Below, piece by piece: positions 12,863 to 25,479 of a DNA stretch of 64,000 bases; positions within the stretch are counted from its first letter, which is position 1, and each line of letters starts with the position of its first letter. The position numbers and the translations under genes were made by a program. The notes under the pieces were generated by a model. The model searched no databases, was not told the DNA's origin, and saw only the letters and a program-made list of their open reading frames with translations. The stretch is from Sipunculus nudus (lineage: Eukaryota; Annelida; Sipuncula; Golfingiida; Sipunculidae), in the NCBI GenBank assembly GCA_026874595.1, contig CM049313.1, forward strand, positions 43,616,659-43,680,658. The letters run 5' to 3'.

Positions 12863-13529
12863 ATATAAATGTGTTTCCTTGTTTTAAAAAATAACTGTCT
12901 CTAGGTAATACCGTATACGTATTTTATATACACGTATATGTTTGTTTATATATGCAGATAAAAATTATATGTTAGCGTTGTGTATATATATACCTATATT
13001 CACCTATATAGATGTATATTTGAATATTTGGCTTACACCTTATACGCTTGTGTACATGTTTTTCTAGGCAGAAATCCTTTTGTAATAAAAAATCTTAATA
13101 ATAAATATAAAAATAATTATAAATTACACAAGTTTAATGCAAGTTTTTGCACCTTTTCTTAATTTAATTATTTATAGACATCTCTTCTTTTCAGTGCACG
13201 GAAAAGAAAAAAAAATCACTACCAGAAGGCGCCCCTTTCCACTTTCATGGTGTGACGTTTGGGGACACATCAATGCCTCAAGAAATATATATTCTTCTTA
13301 TATTTTGTGTCTTAAATATCCTGAAGTTAATCAATTGAGAAAATATAAATATCTCTTTGAATTACACGTGCATGTGTACACTATACCAAATACATGTACC
13401 TCTTTCTGCTTCATCCTCTATTGGCTAATTAACGTTTGACAAAATTAAGTAGATTGAAAAATGATTATGCATGACTCTTATTTGTTTAATGTTCAATATC
13501 CCGCGTATACATCTATGTAATTTTGATAA
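12863..13529. other. Intergenic DNA
   Basis: No gene or repeat that I recognise. Confidence 0.5.
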
Positions 13530-13531
13530 TA

Positions 13532-13708
13532 CAGTAAAACCTCACCTTTAACGACCACCTCGGTTTAGCGACCACCTCTTTACAACGTCCACTTATTCGG
13601 GTTCCAATTCTATTTCGCTTTTATATAAGACCTCGCTTTGACGAACACTTCGTAAATTCGACCATTTTATCGAGGTCCTGATGGTGTTCCTAATTTCGAG
13701 GTTTTAAT
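13532..13708. mobile_element. Short pogo/mariner-type MITE
   Basis: The sequence begins, directly after TA, with CAGTAAAACCTCACC and continues with the ACGACCACCT / GCGACCACCTC blocks often seen in pogo-like non-autonomous elements. The right end (ATTTCGAGGTTTTAATA) is a decayed inverted copy of the left end. About 177 bp long, non-coding. Confidence 0.5.
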
Positions 13709-14005
13709 ATATTACTTTCAATTTTCACAGACAAATATTGAAGGATTATGCAACTACTGAAAATTTACCGAAACAGATGTCCGATGTATGCATGTCACTT
13801 TTCAGTTGTTATATCGTCTTATTAATTAGAATTATAGTCATCATGACTTGAGGATTATCTATTTTATTTTACAACTTATGAAATTAAAAGAGTCTGATGT
13901 CAAGCTTGGCTTGGGATGTTTCGCTGGTTGAGGTTGCGCTTCTGAACATAATCCTCTTTAATTGTATCCCCGGACAAAGTCGGGGGATACTATGTTTCAT
14001 ACAGA

Positions 14006-14979
14006 TGTAGCAGGCCAGAATAGCCCCCCTCAATTGTATACCCGGGTATAATCTGGCCTAGCCAAAACTATACCCGGGGTATAAAATGGGCCAGGCCAGA
14101 GATCATACCCCGGAGTATACTCTGGCCTAGTCCATTTTATACCCTCTTAGGCTAGATTATACCCCCTGTTGCTTTTAAACACTGTGCTTTATACCTTAAA
14201 CAATTGTATTTTTTCACGAAATGACTCGTCTTCTGTCAGTGTTTAAATTTTATTAATTTAATGTAATAATCGAGTGTATAAGTGAATGATATCTAAGGCG
14301 ATCGGTATGTAAGTGTGTATAATCGCGTTATACTACATAACAGTGTTATGTCTTCGGATTTTCCGAAATTATATCATCATCTGATATGGGACTTCAAGTT
14401 AGTTCAAACCGACCACACAATATCGACATTTAAAAGAACTCGATCTGCAAATATTAATACAATGTACAAAAATATATAAAAGTATATAAAAGTACAGTGC
14501 TAATGTAATTTCAATTGAATAAATAATATCTTTAGGAAGTTACTAAATATGTTATTCTCTATAGTTATTTCTTATCAATACTAATATTGTAAGTTTTGAC
14601 GTAACAGAGTTGAATTAAACTTACATTTAAATTCACACTTTATTCTGATATCATGTATATGCCAAAGGTTGAATGATCCATGGTTTGGAGTAGCTCTTAA
14701 TTCTGTTAATCTGATATTTAATAATGCGTGATGATAGAAAATAGATATTACAAATAATTTATAAGAATTAAGATTAGGTAAGTTAAAATACTGTTGATCA
14801 AATGGATATCCACATCTGGCCTGATACAAGTCAGTTTCTGTGATTCGTGTCAGGGGTATAAATTGGCCTGGAGGGGTATAAAACAGCCGAGGCCGGAATA
14901 TGCCCCGGGGTATAATCTGGCCTAGGCTAAAATATACCCGGCTATAAACTGGGCAGGGGATATAATCTGGCCTGTTACA
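14006..14979. mobile_element. Long-armed foldback transposon, copy 2
   Basis: Starts TGTAGCAGGCCAGA and ends CTGGCCTGTTACA. The arms (about 14,006-14,175 and 14,840-14,979) consist of inverted TATACCCCGGGGTATA and GGCCTAGGCCAGA-type subrepeats. Same family as 5079-6014, with similar length and recognisably homologous interior. The last bases abut a short GCC/GCCTCC triplet repeat at about 14,985-15,006. Confidence 0.7.
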
Positions 14980-15029
14980 CCGGTCCCGCCGCCGCCGCCT
15001 CCGCCGCATATAAATCTTGTTGGCGCGAT

Positions 15030-16160
15030 AACTCAAAATATTTCACGGATTTTTACCAAACTTGGTATATGTATAGATATGGGTGAGAGGACATCGCCTA
15101 TTTAAAATGAGGTCATGACCTTGATTAGGAGAGTGTCCTTGACCTTGAATAGGTCCAATTTTGGGGGAAATCACACAAATTCTTAAATATCTCAAGAAAT
15201 CTTTGCATGGATTAATCCCAAAATCAAGTTGATGGAAGATCATGGATAGGGTTGTCATGTTCCAGAAACTGGTGGCGCCACCTATTATTCTTTACTTGTT
15301 TTCGTGCCGTTTAATACCCCCAAAATTGCTACTTGACAGTACTGTGAGCATTATAAGTCAAAAACTAATGGACAGATTTCTTTTATATTATGCATATACA
15401 TAGATATTGGTTATGGAATGATGTTTATTTAAATTGGGGTCATGACCTTTCCTATGAGAGAGGCCTTGACCTTGAATATTGCCGTAAATGGTGAAAATTA
15501 CACAAAATCATTAACATCTCAATAAGGGATGCATAGATTGGTCCAAAAATCAACTTGATCGAAGATCTTGGATAGTATTGTCATGTACCAGAAACAGGTG
15601 GCGCTACCTGTTATTCTTTTACTTGTTTTCGTGCCGTTTAATACCCCATCATTGCCACTTAACAGTACTGTGAGCATTTATAAGTAAAAAGCTAATGGAC
15701 AGATTTCTTTCATATTATGCATATACATAGATATTGGTTATGGGATGATGTTGATTTAAATTGGGGTTATGACCTTTCCTATTAGAGTGGCCTTGACCTT
15801 GAATATTGCCATATATGGTGAAAATCACACAAAGTCATTAATATCTCAATAAGGGATGCATTGATTGGTCCAAAAATCAACTTGACCAAAGATCTTGGAT
15901 ATTGTTGTCATGTACCGGAAACTGATAGTGCCACCTGTTATTCTTTTTCTTGTTTTTGTGCCGTTTAATACCCCATCATTGCCACTTAACAGTACTGTGA
16001 GCATTATAAGTCAAAAACTAATGGACAGATTTCTTTCATATTATGCATATACATAGACATGGGTTAGGGGATGATGTATATTGAAATTGGGGTCATGACC
16101 TTTTCTATGAGAGTGAACTTTTCTATGAGTGAGGTCTGATATTAATTGTTGCTGAAGATG
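15030..16160. repeat. ~327-bp tandem repeat array, about 3.5 units
   Basis: Units contain, in order, a GGTGGCGCCACC palindrome (15,271-15,282; one-mismatch copy at 15,597; decayed copy near 15,926), TTCTTTTACTTGTTTTCGTG, a CAGTACTGTGAGCATTATAAG block, and ATGACCTTTCCTAT..GACCTTGAATATTG. Spacing of the palindromes is 326-330 bp. No coding frame persists through the units. A 15-base G run (16,177-16,191) lies just past the end. Confidence 0.85.
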
Positions 16161-16199
16161 AGGGGCTTATCTTAAAGGGGGGGGGGGGGGGAATTAATT

Positions 16200-17630
16200 G
16201 TCTGGCGATTCTATGGCACCTGCGGTGCCAAGAAATATCTAGTTAACTGCTACTCTTTTTTGCTAAAAGGCTTTGTGCTGAAATTATAAACAGAGATTAT
16301 ATCCTCTTTATATGAGTATTTGTTATGATTTTTAAATTAGCCATATAAATATATATAACTTAATTGTAACTTTAAGTAGAAGTTGGTCAGCACACATGTC
16401 AAAGAACTGAAATGGATTAACTATTATATGTCACTGAATCTGTCACAGGATACTACATCTATTTTTCATGTAGAGCTTCTGATAACGAATTCCATAATAA
16501 AGGTTTTCGTAGATAAATTATTTTTGCAGAAATTAAGTTAGAACTATAGCCAGTTGGAGTTAAAAAGAAATAAAGATAGTCTGACCAATGTTAATTAAAG
16601 AACATAAACACAAGAAATATTAGAAGTGAAAAATACTCATTGACTGTTATTTGCATACCATTTTCAGGTTTATATTATTATTGAAAATGCAGCTTTCTGA
16701 CATATCTATAGATCCCTGGCCATCTAGCTCCAGTGACAGTAGCTGGGTATTTAGAGGTGATTTTAATTACCCCAGAATCAGAAACCGGAAGCTTTAATAT
16801 AGCCTCTTGGTGTAATACAGGGTAAATTTAAAAAATGAGGCATAGCAAGCGTCTAGTGAAAGTAGCTTGCATGGATTGTTTAACCGTTTTTGGTCATCCA
16901 CCATCATGTTACAGAACAATCACAGGGTTTGGAGACTTCACTTCTGCACACAAACAAAATAGAAAAGAGAGATAGTAAAAAACATGAGAGAAATGTGTAA
17001 CTGTTTAGATTTATTTTAGAAATTTTCAAAGTCTGACACTCTTTACATTTACATTACGAACAATATCTTGCTAAGCTTTTGTTCTTTCTTCACAAAATTT
17101 AAACAAATACACAAAACTAGTTTCTCTTTAGGTCAATAGGAACCTTTAGAACTGATAATAAATATACATTATAATATATATATAAGATATATATATATAT
17201 CTATATTAACATTACAGACAAGATCTTTCATAATTGGTTTTCTTCTTTCTTTTCCATATGGGAATAACATTACCATAACCGGACATAGAGACACATGAAA
17301 ATATTTTTTTTACTTAAAACGCAATATTTTATATCTATGGGTGTGCATACTCAATTAAAATAACTGTTTTCCGATCCTTATTGATGATTCAATAAACTAC
17401 TGTTTTCACCAAAATAACATGAAATAAATTTGAGTTACAAACACAGCACATGCCAGTAGTTGACTGGTATAAGTGTTAGCAGAATTTTAGGGGGGCGCGC
17501 CCATTTACACACACACACACCCTCACACACACATATATATATATAACATTACATTACATTATATGCGACCGTGAGGGAGTTTTTTTTTTAAAGTATATTA
17601 CTCTTAATATATTACGTAATACTACTGAAT
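16200..17630. other. Intergenic DNA
   Basis: AT-rich with a short TATA tract near 17,180 and a (CA)n run near 17,507-17,535. Nothing else is supported. Confidence 0.5.
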
Positions 17631-17639
17631 ACTTGGTGT

Positions 17640-18080
17640 CTCAACTATTGCATCATTCATTCAGGTCGCCATGGCACCAGTGATGAAACGACAGGCTTGC
17701 GGTTTCGGCTGACGCCAGTGGACTCCTGTTCGCCAAAATCGCCCCATCTTAAGTGCCGGCAATCTGGTGTGCCATCAGAGACCGCTGGAACACAGTTGGG
17801 GGTTGTTGTGTGATGAATATATTAGCAAGGGGCGTGGCCAAGGGGCCCGCCCCTCTGGCGACTGGCTAATTTACATGGGACAAAGCTTAACTAACCAAAT
17901 ATACACCTCTCGCTGGGGCAGGAAGGGGCTGGACCGTTTACCACTTCAGGGCTTTGTAGCGGTCAAGGCGAGCGTGCCATAATTAAGGAGCTGAGCCGGA
18001 GCGAATGTAATTTTGCCAATTTACTAACAGCTGTCCCTCAATGGCCCCATCGCATGTGCTTGTGTATATACCCGACCACC
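17640..18080. other. GC-rich non-coding island
   Basis: Base composition rises sharply for about 440 bp, then drops back. No frame is convincing and no splice-bounded exon is evident. The segment GGGGCGTGGCCAAGGGGCC contains a GC-box-like element, and CTAATTTACATG and CCATAATTAAGG contain homeodomain-like cores. It behaves like a candidate enhancer or promoter island, which is inference from composition only. Confidence 0.35.
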
Positions 18081-18311
18081 TGCCCTCGACCTCGGCTTGG
18101 CTGGTGGCAACACAACAATGGATACATTTCCCGGACTGAAATCTACATCCGACCCAGTCGTGGGACTGAAACCGACATCACCCGAAACACGGGACTGAAA
18201 TCTACATCTAAAACAGATGGGTACTTCTTATTGCTAAAGTTGTGCCTTGGTGGTTCTGATAAGAACCCACATGTATCTTTAACTTGTATTTGTTCAATTA
18301 TCTTGTAAGCA

Positions 18312-18312
<1 letters not shown>

Positions 18313-18390
<78 letters not shown>
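18313..18390. repeat. (TA)n microsatellite
   Basis: About 38 TA units, the longest TA tract in the window. Confidence 0.95.
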
Positions 18391-18392
<2 letters not shown>

Positions 18393-19529
18393 AATTTAAT
18401 ATCCGTGTTTTTCTATTCTACAATTTAAACAACAGTAACATGGTGTGAAACGGTTAATCTTTAATATGTGCAATTACTCGATATCTGTATGAGAGAATGG
18501 TTTGATTGACAACGCGAAAAAGGACATAACATAATTTTAAAAGACAGAATTGCAATATAGCCGCACAGAACCATGACCTCTTTGTGGAATGTGGCGAAAT
18601 GAAACAAAAACCTTCTATGACCTAAAACACGATACATTAAAACTGCAGATTAGAATAAAAATCCTATATGCATGAAAGGTAAACTGCATAACTTCAAATT
18701 AATAAAAGTACTTTAACTTCGTATTGCTTCACCTTTTTCTTGACCATTTAAACAAAGGTTCACACCGGTTTATTAATAAAATGCTTAATACAAATAAAAA
18801 CTAAAAGAAAATGGACTTAATAATAGTATATTGGACTAGGATGGAGTGTATTATTTATATGGAATGCGGCATTTTCCTGGGGGTGGGTTGGGTTTTGTCC
18901 GTCTCCCTGTACTAGAACCATGGCATCTGTATCGGGTGAGGATACGAAAGATGCTCCCCTGGTGTACCATAAACACTCCGATAACTGCAGCATCCTGTAG
19001 GCTTAACATCAAACGGTGTCGGGTAGCGCGCTGAAAAGAAACGCCTTATGTCAAATTGTGCATTAAACAAGGCGCTATTTCTCACAAGGCCGGTTTTCTC
19101 CGCCATAGAGCTGCGTTTTCTTGTGTTCTGGAACATGATCACAGGCCAAAAGAACGTGTAACTTTGTCACTCAGTAATGAGTGGTGATCGAGCTGTCACG
19201 TGACATGTCTGCCGCTAATGGCGTTAAGATAAAGCGCTGAAAGAGCGATGCGGTGACACATCTGATGTTACGTTCTTAATGACATCGGAGACATGCAACC
19301 AAGAAAGGCAGCATTTATTACGTTAAAGATGATACATAGAGCGTTTAAATGATTAATAGAGCTTTTTTTATATTAAAATAAAATTTATGATTGACGTCCA
19401 GACGTGATTTTCTGATTAACTTTCTGTCTGCTGTTTTAATGTATATAAATGAGCTAAAGTATATGTTCTCTCTTTACCTCCCTCCCTTCCTCTCTCATTC
19501 TTTCTTCCTCTTCCTTTTTATTGGTTAAA
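18391..19529. other. Intergenic DNA with a GC-rich island
   Basis: A GC-richer, CpG-containing patch at about 18,850-19,300 is flanked by AT-rich DNA. Neither strand gives a defensible exon. Confidence 0.4.
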
Positions 19530-20287
19530 ACAATATTTTATTGCAGAAAAAGCAATGAGGATCAGAAAACAGGGCTTCGCCCTATATTAATCCTTCTCCT
19601 CGAACTACACATAAGGACAAAATCAACGTAGTAAATACATGTGCAATCAACAGAATATACACATATATACATATATATACATGTATACATATATATACAT
19701 ATATATACATCTACTCATATAAAGCATAACACACGAATGAGTATATGTTCAAACATTATGCATGTATGTTAAGGTGAGCAACCTGGGGAACTGGCAACAT
19801 ATATGTGCTAGGGGATCTAAGTGTAATTCTATTACATCTATTATGCCATCTGGGAAGTATAATAACATGACCGACAAATAACTATGTGAATCGTTTTATA
19901 ACAGAAATAAAGTTGTAAATATGGCCGAACATCTTACAGTTTTCATCATTTAATAAATCGTCACTCCCCATTAAAAGAACATTTATGTTTTGATAAGCAA
20001 CAGGAATGTTTGAGGTAAAATTCACTCTGTGAGTAGCATACAATGGACAAATTAACAAATAGTGTTCGGGGGGTCTCCTCGTGCTGCCCACAAGAACAAA
20101 ATGGATTGTCAATACAATGGTTTGCGTACAGGTGAGCTTTCAACGAGCTACAACCCAGTCTTATTCTTGTGTGGAATATCTGTGCAGCTCGGCTTCCACT
20201 AAAATGACTAAAATATACAGGGGGTCTAGGTAAATTTCCTTCTATAATTCTTTTAAAACTATGAATTGAAGGACTATCTCTCGTCAC
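19530..20287 (-). mobile_element. 5'-truncated LINE: RNase H-tail and 3' UTR fragment
   Basis: Two overlapping minus-strand frames (19,961-20,287 and 19,882-20,112), separated by one frameshift, give the C-terminal tail of a non-LTR retrotransposon polyprotein. Diagnostic pieces are FSGSRAAQIFHTRIRLGCSS, DNPFCSCGQHEETP and PEHYLLICPLYATHR, i.e. the C-x-C-G..E..H-x-L-x-x-CP-x-Y pattern found after the RNase H domain of I/Jockey/Nimb-type LINEs. About 350 bp of AT-rich 3' UTR follows, ending with an AATAAA-like run near 19,530. The 5' truncation is typical of abortive reverse transcription. Confidence 0.8.
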
Positions 20288-20309
20288 CTGATCTAAAGAA
20301 TTCCTTTTT

Positions 20310-20444
20310 ATTCTTTCTTTCTTTCATGCTTCTTTCTTTCCATTTCTCTTTTTTTTTTTCTCTCTCTCTCTTTCTCTTTCTGGCTGTCTCTCTTTCTCTG
20401 TCTGTCTCTGTCTGTCTCTCTTTCTCTGTCTGTCTCTGTCTGCA

Positions 20445-20526
<82 letters not shown>
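20310..20526. repeat. Compound (TTTC)n-(TCTG)n-(TC)n-(TA)n microsatellite
   Basis: Pyrimidine-rich simple repeats run in this order and finish with about 20 TA units (20,487-20,526). Confidence 0.95.
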
Positions 20527-20529
<3 letters not shown>

Positions 20530-20906
20530 TTGATGTGCCAATTAATCGATTAAATCGATTCCATTTTTGAATAATCGATTAAAAACGATTAAGTATGCAC
20601 ATGAAATGGGTCTAATCCTGTTAGAGATATGCGACCACGAAGTGACAAACAGCATCAAAACGGAACCTTGCGCTGCCAACAATCGTCCGAAGGCAAGTCG
20701 TCCTTGGATGCGGTTGGATTGATGGTTTTGTTATGAATACCATTGTACATTTCTCACTATTGACTGGGGTCAATATTTTAGGTACTAGTATATACAGCAG
20801 ATTTCAAGGTAATATAGAAACTACGTATAAAAGAATCGATTAGTAATCGATGATCTGTCTGTTTTATTTTTCAGTCATCTATTATGACTTTAAACAAATT
20901 CCTACC

Positions 20907-20910
<4 letters not shown>
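20530..20910. mobile_element. ATCGATT-rich transposon remnant, copy 1
   Basis: Begins with repeated AATCGATTAAATCGATT motifs and ends with a segment (about 20,790-20,910: AAGGTAATATAGAAAC..ATCGATT..CAGTCAT..CCTACCACAA) homologous to 56,790-56,935. Two copies of this segment show a dispersed repeat. The class is uncertain. Confidence 0.5.

Positions 20911-20959
<49 letters not shown>
20911..20959. repeat. (TA)n microsatellite
   Basis: About 24 TA units directly following the preceding remnant. Confidence 0.9.
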
Positions 20960-20960
<1 letters not shown>

Positions 20961-22480
20961 CATGTGTGTGGAGAGAGAGCAATTAAAGGGGAGATTGACA
21001 GAATATCTTGACATTCTTTCTTAATCAAATAAAACGAGTACAACCATTTTATCTGAGGAGGTTCTGAACAAATGACACCAGTGTGGTACGATTAACTTAG
21101 TCAAGGCAGCTTGCCCCGGGAAGGTGCTATTAACATTTGTGTGTAATTGGCATCATTCCGTATAGATATGAATCTCGCGTGAGGGCTGAACAACCCGCCC
21201 CGGGGTGAACGCCTCACATCAATGAAGGGTTGATTTGAGGCCTTCAACACGTTTATAGCACCATTAACATAGTTATGTAACCCAGCCATGCCCGAATCAC
21301 AACCAGGTCCCCTCAGTGGCCAGGGGCTACACAACGCTTTCTTTCATGAGGGAGGAGATATGATTCCGGAAATGGGAAAAATGAAACACAGCTATCTCTA
21401 CCTCACTCCCCCCCCCCCCCTCCTTCTAACGCCAACACACACACATATGCGTGCGTGTGTCTCGTGTTACGGGCACTGCTATATTACGGATAAGTATGTA
21501 TCTTATCTGGTCCCATCAGTGCCGAAAATCGGGAAATTCTATAATTATTATAGTATATACACTTGCGGATTCAAATTCTAGTCATAGAGAAACTTTATTA
21601 GGACAGATTATTCACCAATAGCTGCAGCGATGCCAAATGCAGTATTAACAGTCAAAAGCGCCATCTATTGGTGACGGGACATTTTACACGCTACTGCTTC
21701 AGATGTATCACTGTCTGATAACGTGGATAACATCAGCAACTAGATCAAATGAGAATGATTTACCGGGTTTAAGGTTTTAGCGTTTGAATGATGTTAATGA
21801 AAGGAGCATATCAGTTTTGTGAATATACGTGTATCTGACTGATTTCTGACAACAATGTACATGTAAATTAGATGACCCGTGATGTATGGGCAAACCATCC
21901 AGTGCTGTCATTGAAGAAACAGGTGCTGGGGGTCAAAGGCCATGACGTCTCGGATATCATTTATGTTATAACTGAGGCTGGTGGCACTCCTCTGTGGCAA
22001 TGCCTCGAAAATGGTATATATATATATTTATTTATAATTAAGGCATAAATATAGGTGTGCCTTTCCGCAGATAGAAAAAAATGCCTCTTCTTCTGAAGAT
22101 GCATCCTATCATCATATCAAAATTTCAGTTGTAATACGGTTATATCAGAAACATGTATGTACAGTGTAAAAAAAAGCCAAGTAAAATAAAGGAAATGAAG
22201 GCCTAATCGCCGGAAAGTAAAAAAATTATAGACCATCTTTAAAAGAAAATATTAGGAAATATAGGGAGTCGCTGGAACACCACCTGTAAAATATTTCGTT
22301 TTGTGTCATGTTTGTTACTTCTTTTTAGCAGCTAATGTGGAAAACATCTAAGTGTTCCCCTTTCCTACGGAATAGTACAAATTGATGAAAAAATGCCTTT
22401 CCGTGCACGTGATTGCCCGAGACAGGCGGAAATATATACATGTATAAGGATAAAAGGCGGTGATAATAATCAGCAACACC
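20960..22480. other. Intergenic DNA
   Basis: Moderate GC content at 21,080-21,350 and a 13-base C run at 21,408-21,420. A CTCF-like motif is at 21,659-21,671. No coding exon recognised. Confidence 0.45.
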
Positions 22481-22984
22481 GTATAGGTGAAGCTTAGAGC
22501 GATCATATAGTGGTCATTTCGCAGTATGTCAGGCTCGGGGCATTATCAGTGATCACTGATTTGACAGGTAAGGACTAGAGTTTACATGGTGATCAGGACT
22601 ACAGTATGTGAAAAACCAAAAAAAAAAAAAAAAAAACAGACCTGTTTATGCAGTTTGAAAGGCAGAAGGTAAGTTATAGAGCAGTAAGGAGGGTTGCTGG
22701 CATGGCATGTTGGAAACAGAGCAGTTAAAGGGATCACTCGGTCGGTCATGCACGTGGTATGAGACCCAGAGGGAGTTACGGTGATCAGAGACCGAACAAG
22801 TAACGATTAGAGCAATCACAGTGCATGGTCGGGTGTGTCGCGGTCTTAAAGGTTCAGAGCAGACGAGTAACAGGTTAGGCAGCTGATAAAGATTAGAGCA
22901 GTCAGAGAGGAAGGTGACACAGTAAGCCTATGTAGGCTATCTTAAAGAGAAGTGATTAGTGGCACAGCAAGCAGAGACCAAAGG

Positions 22985-23720
22985 AATCAGAGTGGGCTGT
23001 CACGGGTCAGGTGGAATAAGAGAAATCAGGTGTCGGAGTGGGCGTATAGACGGGTCAGGTGGAATAAGAGCAATCAGATGTCGGGGATGGCGGTGACGGG
23101 TGAGGTGGAATAAGAGCAATCAGGTGTCGGGGATGGTGGTGACGGGTGAGGTGGAATAAGAGCAATCAGGTGTCGGAGTGGGCGGTGACGGGTCACGTGG
23201 AACAAGAGCAATCAGGTGTCGGAGATGGCGGTGACGGGTCAGGTGGAATAAGAGTAATCAAGTGTAGGAGTGGGCGGTGACGGGTCAGGTGGAATAAGAG
23301 CAATCAGGTGTCGGAGTGGGCGGTGACTGGTCACGTGGAACAAGAGCAATCAGGTGTAGGAGTGGGCTGTGACGGGTCAGGTGGAATAAGAGCAATCATG
23401 TGTAGGAGTGGGCTGTGACGGGTCAGGTGGAATAAGAGCAATCAGGTGTCGGAGATGGCGGTGACGGGTCAGGTGGAATAAGGGCAATCATGTGTAGGAG
23501 TGGGCTGTGACGGGTCAGGTGGAATAAGAGCAATCAGGTGTCGGATTGGGCGGTGACAGGTCAGGTGAAATAAGAGCAATCAGGTGTCGGAGTGGGCGGT
23601 TACGAGTCAGATGAAATAAGAGCAATCAGGTGTCGGAGTGGGCGGTGACGGGTCAGGTGGAATAAGAGCAATCAGGTGTCGAAGTGGGCGGTTACGGGTC
23701 AGGTGGAATTAGAGCAATCA
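22985..23720. repeat. 46-bp minisatellite, about 16 copies
   Basis: The unit reads GGTGACGGGTCAGGTGGAAT then AAGAGCAATCAGGTGTCGGAGTGGGC. Central units are nearly identical. Diverged echoes of AGAGCAATCAG continue for about 500 bp on the left, suggesting an older, larger array refreshed in its middle. Since 46 is not a multiple of three, it is not coding. Confidence 0.95.
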
Positions 23721-23824
23721 GTTGATCGGTCACTTTATGGTTTAAAGCAGTGCGAGTGCCATTGGGTGGCAGTTGGATTCAGAACAATGCAAATGGTAGG
23801 TAAGCGGAATCGGTATAGGTGTTT

Positions 23825-23826
<2 letters not shown>

Positions 23827-23897
<71 letters not shown>
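23827..23897. repeat. (TA)n microsatellite
   Basis: About 35 TA units. Confidence 0.95.
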
Positions 23898-23898
<1 letters not shown>

Positions 23899-24059
23899 TT
23901 TAGAGTGTTTAATGATGGGCAAGAGAGGTTTAAGAACAGTAAGAATAGTTTATAATGGCAAAGGTGAGCATTTAGAACACTATGGCTGCTGATGTGTCAC
24001 CTTCTGTGAAAGTTAATCCTATAATTTTAGTGTGCTGTGTGAACAAAGTGTGATGTGAC

Positions 24060-25400
24060 TTGAGAACGCTGCGCGTGCATCTGGGTGCGACATAATGGGC
24101 TGGTGATGACGCACGTGCAGACGTCAGAAAAAGCGTGATGATGTCACAATTTAAAAGAAATCACTCTTTTACGCTTCGCTGTGCAATCTCGTTTCTTAAG
24201 TGCGGGGACATGAACGTGAATGCGTGTAACACCGGATTTAACGGAAACAAGTGGGCTTAGGTATCCACGTGCTTCCGTCATGAACAAAATCTATAAACAA
24301 ACTGAGAGTAACAGACAAGGTGGCGGCCATGTCACGTAACAAGGACCGGCTATTATCCGGATGAGCGAGCTATCCGCCGGCCTGCTAATTATAACTCCGC
24401 GCCTGACGCCCGCTCCCTTGGCTGGGAAGAGTCGAGGGTTGGTATGAAAAATCCATGTTGATTATCTCCGGTAATGCGGATTTAGGCAAAAGAAGCCAGC
24501 GCTGTCTTTAATGAGCGCGTGTGAAAGAGAGCTGTAGGCCAGCGAGAACATAAGCTGGTAGCTTGCGTTCATGCGGGCATTGTTTATATTGCTGCGGTCG
24601 AGGCATCTGGCGGGAATGGCCGGACGGAAATGTGTGCAAGCTATCCCGTTTCGGTGGATGTTGCTGGGTGGCACGCTGGTCGAAGCTGTGTTCAGCAGAC
24701 CCGTTACATTACACTGCGGATCTTTCATCACCTGAATGCAGACCCGCCATCTGCGCCTGCAAGTTCGGTGCCAGTAAAAACAGCGCCGCTAACTGCGATC
24801 TGGTTCCCAAAACATGCCCCGGCCGCAGGAAAATAAACGCGGGCGTAATTAGATGTTCTGTATACTGCATATCCAATTTCTGGAACTAATTACACGCCCC
24901 AATCCCGCTGATCAAACGCAGATATAATGCACAATGCTTCTCTGCCAGCATGACACATGTCAGTCGTGATTTAGCTGAAGCTGATGGAGAGACTGAGTAT
25001 AGTAGGCGTGGTTTGTTTGGTCGCTTCAAACCTTTGCCCCTCCTACTTTTGCATACTAATTTATTAGCCCCTAGTGCCATCATCCGTGCTGGCCAGCTCA
25101 CGAGCGGTGTGGGGCAAGGGGGGTAATATGTTAATTGAACACAAACAAGTGAATGCACACAGCTGTCGAGCGTACACATGGACGACATGTGATCCTCCCT
25201 CTGTAAACACCGCTGGTCTGAACCTCCAACAAATGAGGCTGGAAAGAAAACAACGGCTCTTGATAATGGTTCTTTGCCGCCTCGGTTAACGTGATAACCA
25301 CGTTGAGGTGCGCCCCCTATCTGATGCAAACACTCACCACTCGGGACTGTTATAACCCAAGCTTCTAACAACTCACCAAATTGATGTATATTTCCGTTCA
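24060..25400. other. Longest GC-rich island of the gene-poor half
   Basis: About 1.3 kb of GC- and CpG-rich sequence in an AT-rich background. Several long frames occur (minus strand 24,886-25,479, 197 codons; plus strand 24,563-24,889), but they overlap each other, lack domain-like composition and are expected at this GC content. An imperfect inverted repeat with two TAATTA cores is at 24,841-24,900. I read it as a regulatory or CpG-island-like region, with unrecognised exons as the alternative. Confidence 0.35.
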
Positions 25401-25479
25401 AATAATAAAAGAAAGGATGTAATGAAATACCGATTTTCTTCATGAGACCATACATATAATTGACACATGCGCAGCACAA

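Noticed and set aside
12653-12894. Frames made of IYIYIY repeats (also at 3432-3617, 6251-6610, 20,308-20,553, 23,676-23,903)
   Set aside because: Translations of TA and TC/GA microsatellites, not proteins.
24886-25479. 197-codon minus-strand open frame
   Set aside because: Lies in a GC- and CpG-rich island where long frames arise by chance. It overlaps plus-strand frames, has no domain-like pattern and no splice or poly(A) context.
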